Shown here one piece after another: positions 9,336-15,969 of a stretch of DNA of 19,830 nucleotides. The translations under genes were made by a program, and so were the position numbers. The number at the start of each line of letters is the position of its first letter. Position 1 is the first letter of the stretch. Origin of the DNA: Acetobacteraceae bacterium (lineage in GTDB: Bacteria > Pseudomonadota > Alphaproteobacteria > Acetobacterales > Acetobacteraceae); assembly GCA_027340195.1 (NCBI GenBank), contig DAHWNE010000141.1, forward strand, positions 1 through 19,830, read 5' to 3'. The notes under the pieces were generated by a model. That model had not been told where the DNA came from and ran no database searches. It saw only the letters and a program-made list of their open reading frames with translations.

Positions 9336-10235
9336 CTAGCGGCAGCGCGCGCGGCGAGAGACGGCGGCGATCTGCCCGGCCATCGCGTGGGCGGCGCTCG
9401 GGAACTGGTGGCGCAACTCGCCCAGCGTCTCGCAGGCGGCGCGGCCCTCGTTGATCGCCGACAACGACGCCGCCAGCCCCAGCAGGGAAGCCGCGGCATG
9501 GGGCCCACGCTTGGCGCGGTTGTACGCATCGTCATACGCGATGGCGGCGCGCGACCATTGGTGCTGGCCGGAGAGCGCCTCGGCCAGGATGAACTGTGCT
9601 TCCGGCGCGTCGGGGGCGGCGCGGCGGGACAGGATGGCATGGGCGATGCGCGCGGCGGTCGCGTAATCGTGATGTGCCAGGGCTGCGCGCGCGGCGGCGA
9701 TGGTGTCGGAGGCGGCTTGGTGGGGTGCCGACCGTGCCAAGGAGGGTTGAGCCAAGGCCGATCGGGCCGTGGCCGGCGGTGCCGACAGGGTGCGCGCCGG
9801 CGCGGGAGATGGCGGCGATCCCGCGCCCGCGTTGGCGGCGCTGGGGTTCTCCACCTCGAATTTCAGGTCATCCAGCTTCTGGCGCAGATCCGCGATCGCC
9901 TGCTGGTCCTGGTTGCGCAGCTCGTCGATCTGTCCGCGGAGATGACGGATTTCGTCCTCCAGCGTGTTCATTCGCCCCAGCAGATGCACGACCATGTCGG
10001 ACTGACCGCTTGACGGCGCGGCGGCCGGCGCACTGTTGCCCAGATATGATCCGCTGGCGGGCATCTGCGCCCGCAATTGGTCCAGCTCATGGCGCAGCGA
10101 CAGGATCTCGTCGCGCAGCTCTATCCCCTCGCGGGAGGTGATCTGTGCCGCCGCCGGCCGGGGCGACAGGGCGAGCCCGGAGGCACACAGGCAGAGCGCG
10201 GCCAGCAGCCGCCAACGAGGCAACGGGAGCGACAT
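9336..10235 (-). CDS. cpoB: Tol-Pal system periplasmic protein CpoB (YbgF)
   Basis: This 299-residue periplasmic protein of the Tol-Pal system links outer-membrane constriction with septal peptidoglycan synthesis. A clear Sec signal peptide (1-30) ends with PAAA before Gln31. A heptad-like coiled coil follows (about 35-125, rich in Leu/Glu/Arg, e.g. ELRDEILSLRHELDQLRAQM), as in the trimerising N-terminus of CpoB. After a Pro/Ala/Ser linker, the C-terminal part (about 175-295) has TPR-like helices such as AARAALAHHDYATAARIAHA and EAQFILAEALSGQHQWSRA. Two upstream in-frame ATGs exist (10340, 10253). The start at 10235 is preferred because AGGAAGGA lies 7 nt before it and the signal peptide begins there. 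It is separated from pal by a strong terminator and precedes tilS. Confidence 0.93.
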   Translation of the reverse strand: MSLPLPRWRLLAALCLCASGLALSPRPAAAQITSREGIELRDEILSLRHELDQLRAQMPASGSYLGNSAPAAAPSSGQSDMVVHLLGRMNTLEDEIRHLRGQIDELRNQDQQAIADLRQKLDDLKFEVENPSAANAGAGSPPSPAPARTLSAPPATARSALAQPSLARSAPHQAASDTIAAARAALAHHDYATAARIAHAILSRRAAPDAPEAQFILAEALSGQHQWSRAAIAYDDAYNRAKRGPHAAASLLGLAASLSAINEGRAACETLGELRHQFPSAAHAMAGQIAAVSRRARCR

Positions 10236-10242
10236 GCGGTGT

Positions 10243-10250
10243 TCCTTCCT
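10243..10250 (-). promoter_or_regulatory. RBS fixing the cpoB start
   Basis: AGGAAGGA on the minus strand is 7 nt upstream of the ATG at 10235 and overlaps the alternative ATG at 10253. It supports the shorter form, which begins directly with the signal peptide. Confidence 0.65.
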
Positions 10251-10295
10251 CATCCCGACGATGCCGGCCCATAACAGCCGGTCTCGGCACGGACG

Positions 10296-10330
10296 AAAAG
10301 CAGAAAGCGCCCCGGGCTGCCCCGGAGCGC
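10296..10330 (-). terminator. Intrinsic terminator between pal and cpoB
   Basis: Read on the minus strand, GCGCTCCGGG-GCAG-CCCGGGGCGC forms a 10-bp stem (one T-G pair) with a 4-nt loop. It is followed at once by TTTCTGCTTTT. A GC-rich stem plus a T-rich tail is the standard Rho-independent form. It lies 52 nt after the pal stop and 71 nt before the cpoB start, so it should end most pal transcripts and lower readthrough into cpoB-tilS-ftsH. Confidence 0.8.
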
Positions 10331-10348
10331 CTTCCGACACGAAGGCGC
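10327..10348 (-). other. Hairpin overlapping the pal terminator
   Basis: The arms GCGCCTTC and GAAGGCGC pair perfectly over 8 bp around a 6-nt loop. Four bases (10327-10330) are shared with the 5' arm of the terminator hairpin, so the two structures compete at their bases. Confidence 0.6.
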
Positions 10349-10368
10349 GGCGTCCATCGAGACGCCGC
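10347..10368 (-). other. First hairpin after the pal stop
   Basis: GCGGCGTC and GACGCCGC pair perfectly over 8 bp around a 6-nt loop, beginning 14 nt after the pal stop codon. It shares two bases with the next hairpin. It could stabilise the 3' end of pal mRNA after termination. Confidence 0.6.
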
Positions 10369-10382
10369 GTGAGTCCGGAGCC

Positions 10383-10880
10383 TTACTTCGCCTGCGGGTT
10401 GAAGCCCTGCACCGAGGTAATGGCGTTGCGGTTCTGCGCCCAGGCCTGCGGATTATCACCCAGCGCCACCGGCCGGTCCTTGCCGTAGCTGATGGTCTTG
10501 ATGCGCGCGGGGGAGACACCCTTGGCAATCAGATAATCTTTCGCGGCATTGGCGCGGCGCCAGCCGAGCGCCAAGTTATATTCCTCGGTGCCGCGATCGT
10601 CGCAATTGCCGGCAACCAGCACCTTCACCTGCGGATATTTCTCGAGCCAAGCCGCCTGACGGTCCAAGGTCGCCTTGTCGGTCGCGGTCAGGATGGACTT
10701 GTTGAACGCGTAGAACACCCGGTCACCCACGTTGGCGACCAGATCCTGCTCGCTGCCCGGGGCCGGGCCCGAGGTGGCGGCGGTGGCACCGCTGCCGGTG
10801 GCGGAGGTGGTGGCGGGTTTGTTCGCGCACGCCGCGAGGAGCGCGACGGCGGCGAAGGCGCCAAGAAGCTTGAGGTTCAT
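10383..10880 (-). CDS. pal: Peptidoglycan-associated lipoprotein Pal
   Basis: This 165-residue outer-membrane lipoprotein binds peptidoglycan and TolB and helps pull in the outer membrane at division. The N-terminus MNLKLLGAFAAVALLAAC is a lipoprotein signal with lipobox LAAC and acylated Cys18, followed by a Thr/Ala/Gly-rich linker (about 19-42). The OmpA-C domain (about 50-160) contains YAFNKSILT, and AGNCDDRGTEEYNLALGWRRA with the diaminopimelate-contacting Asp and Arg of the family. AGNC replaces the more common GH(C/A)D form. An ATG three codons upstream (10889) is possible; AGGGAT spaced 6 nt from 10880 favours the shorter form. The upstream neighbour is xseA, not the usual tolB. Confidence 0.96.
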   Translation of the reverse strand: MNLKLLGAFAAVALLAACANKPATTSATGSGATAATSGPAPGSEQDLVANVGDRVFYAFNKSILTATDKATLDRQAAWLEKYPQVKVLVAGNCDDRGTEEYNLALGWRRANAAKDYLIAKGVSPARIKTISYGKDRPVALGDNPQAWAQNRNAITSVQGFNPQAK

Positions 10881-10964
10881 CGGGGTCATCCCTGAGGAGA
10901 AGGTGCAGCCGTCGGGTGCGAAAAGTTTCGGCGCGCCGCCGAAGCGAAGCAACCGGAGAGGGGG

Positions 10965-10991
10965 ATTAATCGCCCCCCGACGGTCCGTCAA
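10965..10991 (-). promoter_or_regulatory. Candidate pal promoter
   Basis: Read on the minus strand, TTGACG (10991-10986) is followed after 15 bp by ATTAAT (10970-10965), or after 17 bp by TAATCC. It is the most promoter-like sequence in the 172-bp gap between xseA and pal. The spacing or the -10 is imperfect either way, so this is a suggestion only. Confidence 0.35.
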
Positions 10992-11052
10992 GGCAAGTCA
11001 ACGGGTCCAGCCCGGCAAGATTTGCATGGCCGCAACAACTGCGGCGCGAAAG

Positions 11053-12570
11053 TCACAGTCCCAGCCGGCCCTGACCGGCCGGCCCGCGATCCCGTCCGTC
11101 GGCGGTCGCGCCCACCTCCCCATCGGCGAACCGCAGCCGCAGGCGGGCCCCGGGCGGGACCGAGGCGGCCGCGGTCAGCGGTCGCCCGCCGGCATCGGTC
11201 ACCAGCGCATAGCCGCGCGCCAGCACCGCGAGCGGGGAGACCGCCTCCAGCCGCGCCCCCGCGCCTTCGGCTCGCGCCCGCGCCTCCCGGAGCCGCGCCG
11301 TCAGCGGGGCGGGCGACAGCCGGGCCAACACGCCCGCGCCGCGCCGCGCCGCAACGGTCACCGACTGGCGTAGCGCGAACCCGAGACGCTGGCTGCCCAG
11401 CGCCAGCGCCGCCCGGCTGCGTTCGAGCCGCGCCGGCAGGGCGCGGGCGAGCCGCGAGGCCAGCGCCTCGGCGCCAAGCCGCGCGGCCGCCAACAGCGCC
11501 GGCAGATCCGGCAGCCCGGCACCGGCGCGGGCGAGCGCGTTGCGCCGCCCGGCCAGCAGATTGGGCAACGCCAGCGTCAGCCGCTCGCCGCGGTCGTCCA
11601 GCCGCTGGCGCGCGCTGCCCAGCAGCGCCGGCAGGTCGGGCAGGCCGCGCTCGGCCCGACCCAGCGCCAGCCGGCGCGCTTGGGTCAGCCGGTGCAGCGC
11701 GCCGGCGAGCCGGGCGCCGCTCTGCGCCAGCTGCTCGGCCAGCTCGGCCCGCGACGGCACCGCGAGCTCGGCCGCCGCGGTCGGCGTGGGGGCGCGACGA
11801 TCGGCGGCGAAATCGATCAGCGCGGTGTCGGTCTCGTGGCCCACCGCCGAGATCAGCGGGATGCGGCTGGCGGCGGCGGCGCGCACCACCGCCTCGTCGT
11901 TGAAGGCCATCAGGTCTTCCAGGCTGCCGCCGCCGCGGGCGACGATCAGCAGATCCGGCCGCGGCACCGGTCCGTCGGCGGGCAGCGCGTTGAAGCCCTC
12001 GATGGCGGCGGCGATGCGCGCCGCCGCCCCCTCCCCCTGGACCGGCACCGGCCACAGCAGGATCGGCCGCGGGAAGCGACGGGCGATGGTGGTGCGGATG
12101 TCCTGGATCACCGCACCGCGTTCCGAGCTGATGACCCCGATCACCGCCGGCAGGAGCGGCAGCTTGCGCTTGCGCTCGGCGCCGAACAGGCCCTCGGCGG
12201 CCAGCCGCACGCGCAGCGCCTCGATCCGCGCCAGCAGCGCCCCGGCGCCGGCATATTCCAGCCGGTCCACCTGCAATTGATAAGAAGAGCGGTCGGTGTA
12301 GGCGCTGATCCGGCCGGTGGCGATCACCTCAACCCCGTTCTCCGGCACCATGCCCAGGCGCGGGACGGCGGATTTCCAGATCACCCCGGCCAGCTTCGCG
12401 CTCTCGTCCTTGAGCGAGAAATAGATGTGCCCCGAGGGGTAGCGCTTGAGCTCGGTGATCTCCCCGCGCACCCGCACCCGGCCGAAGCCGCCCTCCAGGG
12501 CGCGTTTGATCGCCCCGGAAATCTCGGCCACGGTGAATTCGGGCAGGTTCGAGATCGCGGGGGAGTCCAT
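11053..12570 (-). CDS. xseA: Exodeoxyribonuclease VII large subunit XseA
   Basis: This 505-residue catalytic subunit works with several small XseB subunits to degrade single-stranded DNA from either end. The N-terminal OB-fold (about 10-110) contains FTVAEISGAIKRALE, VRGEITELKRYPSGHIYFSLKD and the YQLQVDRLEYAG strand. The catalytic core (about 115-320) has LPAVIGVISSERGAVIQDI, the ARGGGSLEDLMAFND block, and SAVGHETDTALIDFAADRRAPTPTAAAEL, the family's best signature. The long C-terminal region is helical, Ala/Arg/Leu-rich and carries an imperfect internal repeat. Length is slightly above the E. coli protein (about 456). xseB is not in the window. AAGG directly abuts the ATG, an unusual spacing, but no better start is seen. 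Confidence 0.97.
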   Translation of the reverse strand: MDSPAISNLPEFTVAEISGAIKRALEGGFGRVRVRGEITELKRYPSGHIYFSLKDESAKLAGVIWKSAVPRLGMVPENGVEVIATGRISAYTDRSSYQLQVDRLEYAGAGALLARIEALRVRLAAEGLFGAERKRKLPLLPAVIGVISSERGAVIQDIRTTIARRFPRPILLWPVPVQGEGAAARIAAAIEGFNALPADGPVPRPDLLIVARGGGSLEDLMAFNDEAVVRAAAASRIPLISAVGHETDTALIDFAADRRAPTPTAAAELAVPSRAELAEQLAQSGARLAGALHRLTQARRLALGRAERGLPDLPALLGSARQRLDDRGERLTLALPNLLAGRRNALARAGAGLPDLPALLAAARLGAEALASRLARALPARLERSRAALALGSQRLGFALRQSVTVAARRGAGVLARLSPAPLTARLREARARAEGAGARLEAVSPLAVLARGYALVTDAGGRPLTAAASVPPGARLRLRFADGEVGATADGRDRGPAGQGRLGL

Positions 12571-12645
12571 CCTTCGAGCTTAGCAGCGCCGTGGCCGGCG
12601 CACAGCCCGGTTCGCGCCCGGCCCGGCCCGGCCTATGCTGTGGCG

Positions 12646-13419
12646 ATGCTGCCCGAAACCCTCCCCCGCGCCGCGCTGGTCACCGGCGGCGCCCGCCGCC
12701 TGGGGCGCGCCATCGCGCTCGCCCTGGCCGGGGCCGGCTGCGACATCGCGCTGCATGTCCGTGCCGCCTCGGCCGACGCGGAGGCGACGTTGGCCGCCAT
12801 CCGCGCCACCGGCCGTCGCGCCGCGCTTCTGACCGCCGATCTCACGCGGGAAGCCGCCACCGCCGGCCTGATCGGCGCCGCCACCGCGGCGGTCGGCCCG
12901 CTCGGCATCCTGGTCAACAACGCCTCGGTGTTCGAGCGCGACGCCTGGGACACCGCCACCCGCGCCAGCTGGGACGCGCATCTGGAGCCCAACCTGCGCG
13001 CGCCTTTCGTGCTGACCCAGGGGTTCGCCCGCGCCCTGCCGGCGCGCGCGGAAGGGGCAGTCATCAACATGCTGGACCAACGGGTGTGGTCACTCACCCC
13101 GTATTTCGTGTCCTACACCGTCTCCAAGGCCGCGCTTTGGGCGCTGACGCAGTCGCTGGCACTGGCGCTCGCCCCGCGCATCCGGGTGAACGCGATCGGC
13201 CCGGGACCGGCGCTGCCCAGCGCCCGCCAGACCGAGGCGCAATTCGCCGCGCAATGTGCGATGACCCCGCTCGGCCGCGGCACCAGCCCCGAGGAGGTCG
13301 CCCGCGCCGTGCTGGCGATCCTGTCGCTTCCCGCCATGACCGGGCAGATGATCGCGCTGGATGGCGGGCAGCATCTGCAATGGGCGTCCGGGCGCACCGA
13401 CCCGCCGCTCGAGGAGTGA
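12646..13419 (+). CDS. Pteridine-reductase-like SDR (PTR1/FolM type)
   Basis: This 257-residue SDR resembles pteridine reductases. The cofactor motif is TGGARRLG (13-20), matching the TGxxxRxG variant of PTR1/FolM enzymes, which use NADPH. NNAS (91-94) replaces NNAG. The usual catalytic serine is replaced by Asp144 in NMLDQR, followed by Tyr157 and Lys161 (YTVSK). This gives the Asp-Tyr-Lys triad of PTR1 with the same 13-residue Asp-Tyr spacing. With folB immediately downstream, a role in dihydrofolate, dihydromonapterin or related pterin reduction is likely, but the exact substrate is inferred. The frame is open far upstream over xseA; the ATG at 12646 puts the Rossmann motif at the normal position. 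The gene is divergent from xseA. Confidence 0.85.
   Translation: MLPETLPRAALVTGGARRLGRAIALALAGAGCDIALHVRAASADAEATLAAIRATGRRAALLTADLTREAATAGLIGAATAAVGPLGILVNNASVFERDAWDTATRASWDAHLEPNLRAPFVLTQGFARALPARAEGAVINMLDQRVWSLTPYFVSYTVSKAALWALTQSLALALAPRIRVNAIGPGPALPSARQTEAQFAAQCAMTPLGRGTSPEEVARAVLAILSLPAMTGQMIALDGGQHLQWASGRTDPPLEE
13411..13416 (+). promoter_or_regulatory. RBS of folB inside the end of the SDR gene
   Basis: GAGGAG encodes the last two Glu codons of the SDR and lies 7 nt upstream of the folB ATG. It indicates coupled expression. Confidence 0.65.
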
Positions 13420-13423
13420 TCCG

Positions 13424-13846
13424 ATGGAAACCCGCATCGCCTCCGCCGCCCGCGCGCTACGCCACGTCTTCGTGCGCGACCTGGTGCTGACGGCGCGGAT
13501 CGGCGTGCATCCGCACGAGCTCGCCGGCCCGCAGCCGATCCGCATCAATCTCGACCTCGGGGTGGAGGACGACGGCGCCCGCCCCCGCTCGCGCGCCCCG
13601 GTGGGCCGCGACGAGCTGGCCCGCGTGGTGGACTACGAAACCCTCACCGCGCAGGTGCGCGCGCTGGTGGCGGCGGGCCATGTCCGCCTGGTGGAGACGC
13701 TGGCGGAACGGATCGCCGAGATTTGTCTCAGCGACCGGCGCGTGTTGCTGGCCAGGGTCCGCGTCGAAAAGCTGACCGTCTTCGCGGATGCGGCATCGGC
13801 GGGGGTGGAAATCGAGCGCCGGCCCTCCGACTTGTCCACCGTCTGA
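13424..13846 (+). CDS. folB: Dihydroneopterin aldolase FolB
   Basis: This 140-residue cytoplasmic enzyme of folate synthesis cleaves dihydroneopterin to 6-hydroxymethyl-dihydropterin and glycolaldehyde. Seen are VRDLVLTARIGVHPHE (the family's GxxxxE entry), RINLDLGVEDD, ARVVDYETL, LVETLAERIAE with the pterin-binding Glu, and VRVEKLTVFADAASAGVEIER, whose EK pair includes the catalytic lysine. An insertion of Arg/Pro/Ala residues (ARPRSRAPVGRD) between the second strand and VVDYE is slightly unusual. It starts 4 nt after the SDR stop and is in one unit with it. Confidence 0.94.
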   Translation: METRIASAARALRHVFVRDLVLTARIGVHPHELAGPQPIRINLDLGVEDDGARPRSRAPVGRDELARVVDYETLTAQVRALVAAGHVRLVETLAERIAEICLSDRRVLLARVRVEKLTVFADAASAGVEIERRPSDLSTV

Positions 13847-13854
13847 CCGGGCGG

Positions 13855-13872
13855 CACTGTCACAACAGTGAC
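13855..13872. repeat. Nested short inverted repeats after folB
   Basis: CACTGT-CACA-ACAGTG (13855-13870) and, overlapping it, GTCAC-AACA-GTGAC (13859-13872) are two perfect small dyads 8 to 12 bp after the folB stop. No T run follows, so this may be an operator or a weak terminator rather than a clear intrinsic terminator. Confidence 0.4.
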
Positions 13873-14019
13873 ATACTGGGCGAAGCTGCCGGATACAGGC
13901 GAAATCGCAGAGGAAAGATTTAGAATCAGTGACTTATCGTCATGCCGCGATTTTGGGCAAACCGGGCGAAGCGACGGAGTTCCGCCGACTTGGCCCCCTG
14001 CATCCCGGAAACCTCCACA

Positions 14020-14048
14020 GGGTTATCCACAGATTCCGTGGACAACCC
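14020..14048. promoter_or_regulatory. DnaA-box inverted repeat upstream of uvrC
   Basis: GGGTTATCCAC and GTGGACAACCC form an 11-bp inverted repeat (one mismatch) around 7 nt. The left arm contains TTATCCACA (14023-14031), an exact match to the consensus DnaA box. The right arm read on the minus strand is TTGTCCACG, two mismatches away from TTATNCACA. It lies 19 nt before the uvrC ATG within a locally AT-richer leader (about 13855-14050). Confidence 0.5.
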
Positions 14049-14067
14049 GCCAGCGTCTGACCATCCC

Positions 14068-15924
14068 ATGAGCGATCCCCCGCCGTCCGGCGCCGCCGTC
14101 ATCGCCGCCACCCTGGCCACCCTGCCCGCCAGCCCGGGCGTCTATCGGATGCTCGATGCCAAGGGCGAGGCGCTCTACGTGGGCAAGGCCCGCGCGCTGT
14201 CGAAGCGGGTGATCGCCTACACCCAGCCCGCCCGCCTGCCGGAACGGCTGCGGCGGATGGTCTCCGAGACCCGGGCGATGGAGATCGTCACCACGCCGAC
14301 CGAGGCCGAGGCGCTGCTGCTGGAAGCGAACCTCATCAAGCGCCTCAAGCCGCGCTTCAACATCGTCCTGCGCGACGACAAATCCTACCCCTGGCTGATG
14401 CTGACCGAGGACCACCCGTATCCGCAGATCGCCAAGCATCGCGGCGCGCGGGAGCGCAAGGCCAGCTACTGGGGTCCGTTCGCCTCCGCCTGGGCGGTCA
14501 ACCAGACGGTGACGGCGATGCAGCGGGTGTTTCTGCTGCGCTCCTGCGCCGACACCGTGTTTGCCGCCCGCACCCGGCCCTGCCTGCTGTTCCAGATCCG
14601 CCGCTGCTCCGCCCCCTGCGTCGGGCGCATCTCGGAGGCCGACTACGCGGCGCTGGTGGCCCAAGCGCGCGCCTTCCTGGAAGGCAAATCCGGCGCCGTG
14701 CAGCAGGAACTGGCCGCCGAGATGGAGGCCGCCGCCGGCGCGCTGGAGTTCGAACGGGCGGCGGCGATCCGCGACCGCATCCGCGGCCTGACCCAGGTGC
14801 AGGCGAGCGACGTCATCAACCCGGCCAGCCTGGCCGATGCCGACGTGATCGCGGTCTGGCAGGCCGCCGGGCAGAGCTGCGTGCAAGTGTTCTTCATCCG
14901 CGGCGGCCGCAACAACGGCAACCGCGCCCATTTTCCCGCTCATTCCCGCGCCGACGGCCCGGCCGAGGTGCTGGCCGCCTTCATCGCCCAGTTCTACGAC
15001 GACAAGCCCCCGCCGCCGCTGCTGCTGGTCAACCAGACCCTGGCCGAGCAGGCGCTGATCGCCGAAGCCCTGAGCCTGAAGGCCGGCCGCAGGGTGGAGA
15101 TCGCCCAACCGCAGCGCGGCGAGAAGCGCGCCGTGCTGGACCACGCCGAGACCAACGCGCGCGAGGCGCTGGAACGGCGGCTGGCCGAGGCCGCCGGCCA
15201 GGCGAAGCTGCTGGACGCCACCGCCACCCTGTTCGGCCTGCCCGCGCCGCCGCGGCGAATCGAGGTGTACGACAACAGCCACATCATGGGCACCAACCCG
15301 TACGGTGCCATGATCGTCGCCGGCCCCGATGGGTTCCTCCGCGCCGCCTATCGCAAATTCGCCATCCGCGGGCCGCTGACGCCGGGCGACGATTTCGCCA
15401 TGATGCGCGAGGTGCTGGAACGCCGCTTCGGCCGCGCGAAGCGGGAGGCCGAGGCCGGCGGAGTCCCCGATCTGCCCGACCTGGTGCTGATCGACGGCGG
15501 CGCCGGGCAGCTCTCCGCGGCGCGGGAGACGTTGGCGGCACTGGGCATGGACGCGATCCCGCTGGTGGGCATCGCCAAGGGGCCGGACCGCGACGCCGGG
15601 CGCGAATGGTTTTACATGGAAGGGCGCCCCCCGTTCCAGCTGCCGCCGCGCGACCCGGTGCTGTATTTCCTCCAGCGCCTGCGCGACGAGGCGCATCGGT
15701 TCGTGATCTCCACCCATCGCGCCGGGCGGTCGCGGGCGCTGACCACCTCCGAACTGGACGAGATCCCCGGCATCGGCGCGGCGCGCAAGCGGGCGCTGCT
15801 GAACCATTTCGGCTCGGCGCGCGGGGTGCGGGCGGCGGGGCTGGCCGATCTGCAGGCCGCGCCGGGGATTTCGCGGGAGATTGCGCGGCGGGTGCATGGG
15901 TTCTTTCACCCGACGGAGGGGTAG
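14068..15924 (+). CDS. uvrC: Excinuclease ABC subunit C (UvrC)
   Basis: This 618-residue nuclease makes both incisions around a lesion in nucleotide excision repair, after UvrA/UvrB damage recognition. The N-terminal GIY-YIG domain shows [19 protein letters not shown] (GVY 24-26, YVGK 37-40) for the 3' cut. A cysteine-containing segment, [15 protein letters not shown], follows. The UvrB-binding UVR motif is near 212-245 ([13 protein letters not shown]). The RNase H-like domain has Asp402 in [11 protein letters not shown], Asp476 in [10 protein letters not shown], and [11 protein letters not shown] for the 5' cut. The end carries a helix-hairpin-helix pair ([21 protein letters not shown]). An in-frame ATG at 13942 would add 42 residues translating the DnaA-box leader; the ATG at 14068 is preferred because homology begins shortly after it. 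Confidence 0.97.
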   Translation: MSDPPPSGAAVIAATLATLPASPGVYRMLDAKGEALYVGKARALSKRVIAYTQPARLPERLRRMVSETRAMEIVTTPTEAEALLLEANLIKRLKPRFNIVLRDDKSYPWLMLTEDHPYPQIAKHRGARERKASYWGPFASAWAVNQTVTAMQRVFLLRSCADTVFAARTRPCLLFQIRRCSAPCVGRISEADYAALVAQARAFLEGKSGAVQQELAAEMEAAAGALEFERAAAIRDRIRGLTQVQASDVINPASLADADVIAVWQAAGQSCVQVFFIRGGRNNGNRAHFPAHSRADGPAEVLAAFIAQFYDDKPPPPLLLVNQTLAEQALIAEALSLKAGRRVEIAQPQRGEKRAVLDHAETNAREALERRLAEAAGQAKLLDATATLFGLPAPPRRIEVYDNSHIMGTNPYGAMIVAGPDGFLRAAYRKFAIRGPLTPGDDFAMMREVLERRFGRAKREAEAGGVPDLPDLVLIDGGAGQLSAARETLAALGMDAIPLVGIAKGPDRDAGREWFYMEGRPPFQLPPRDPVLYFLQRLRDEAHRFVISTHRAGRSRALTTSELDEIPGIGAARKRALLNHFGSARGVRAAGLADLQAAPGISREIARRVHGFFHPTEG

Positions 15925-15969
15925 GCGGCCAACGTTCCCCCCGCCGCCGCTTTCCGCCACACTCCCCCC

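Noticed and set aside
13942..14067. UvrC N-terminal extension from an upstream ATG
   Set aside because: It would translate the DnaA-box repeat into 42 residues with no family counterpart; homology starts after 14068.
13855..14067. Replication origin
   Set aside because: Only one exact DnaA box and one weak partner are present. There is no box cluster or clear AT-rich unwinding element, and the neighbours are not typical origin genes.
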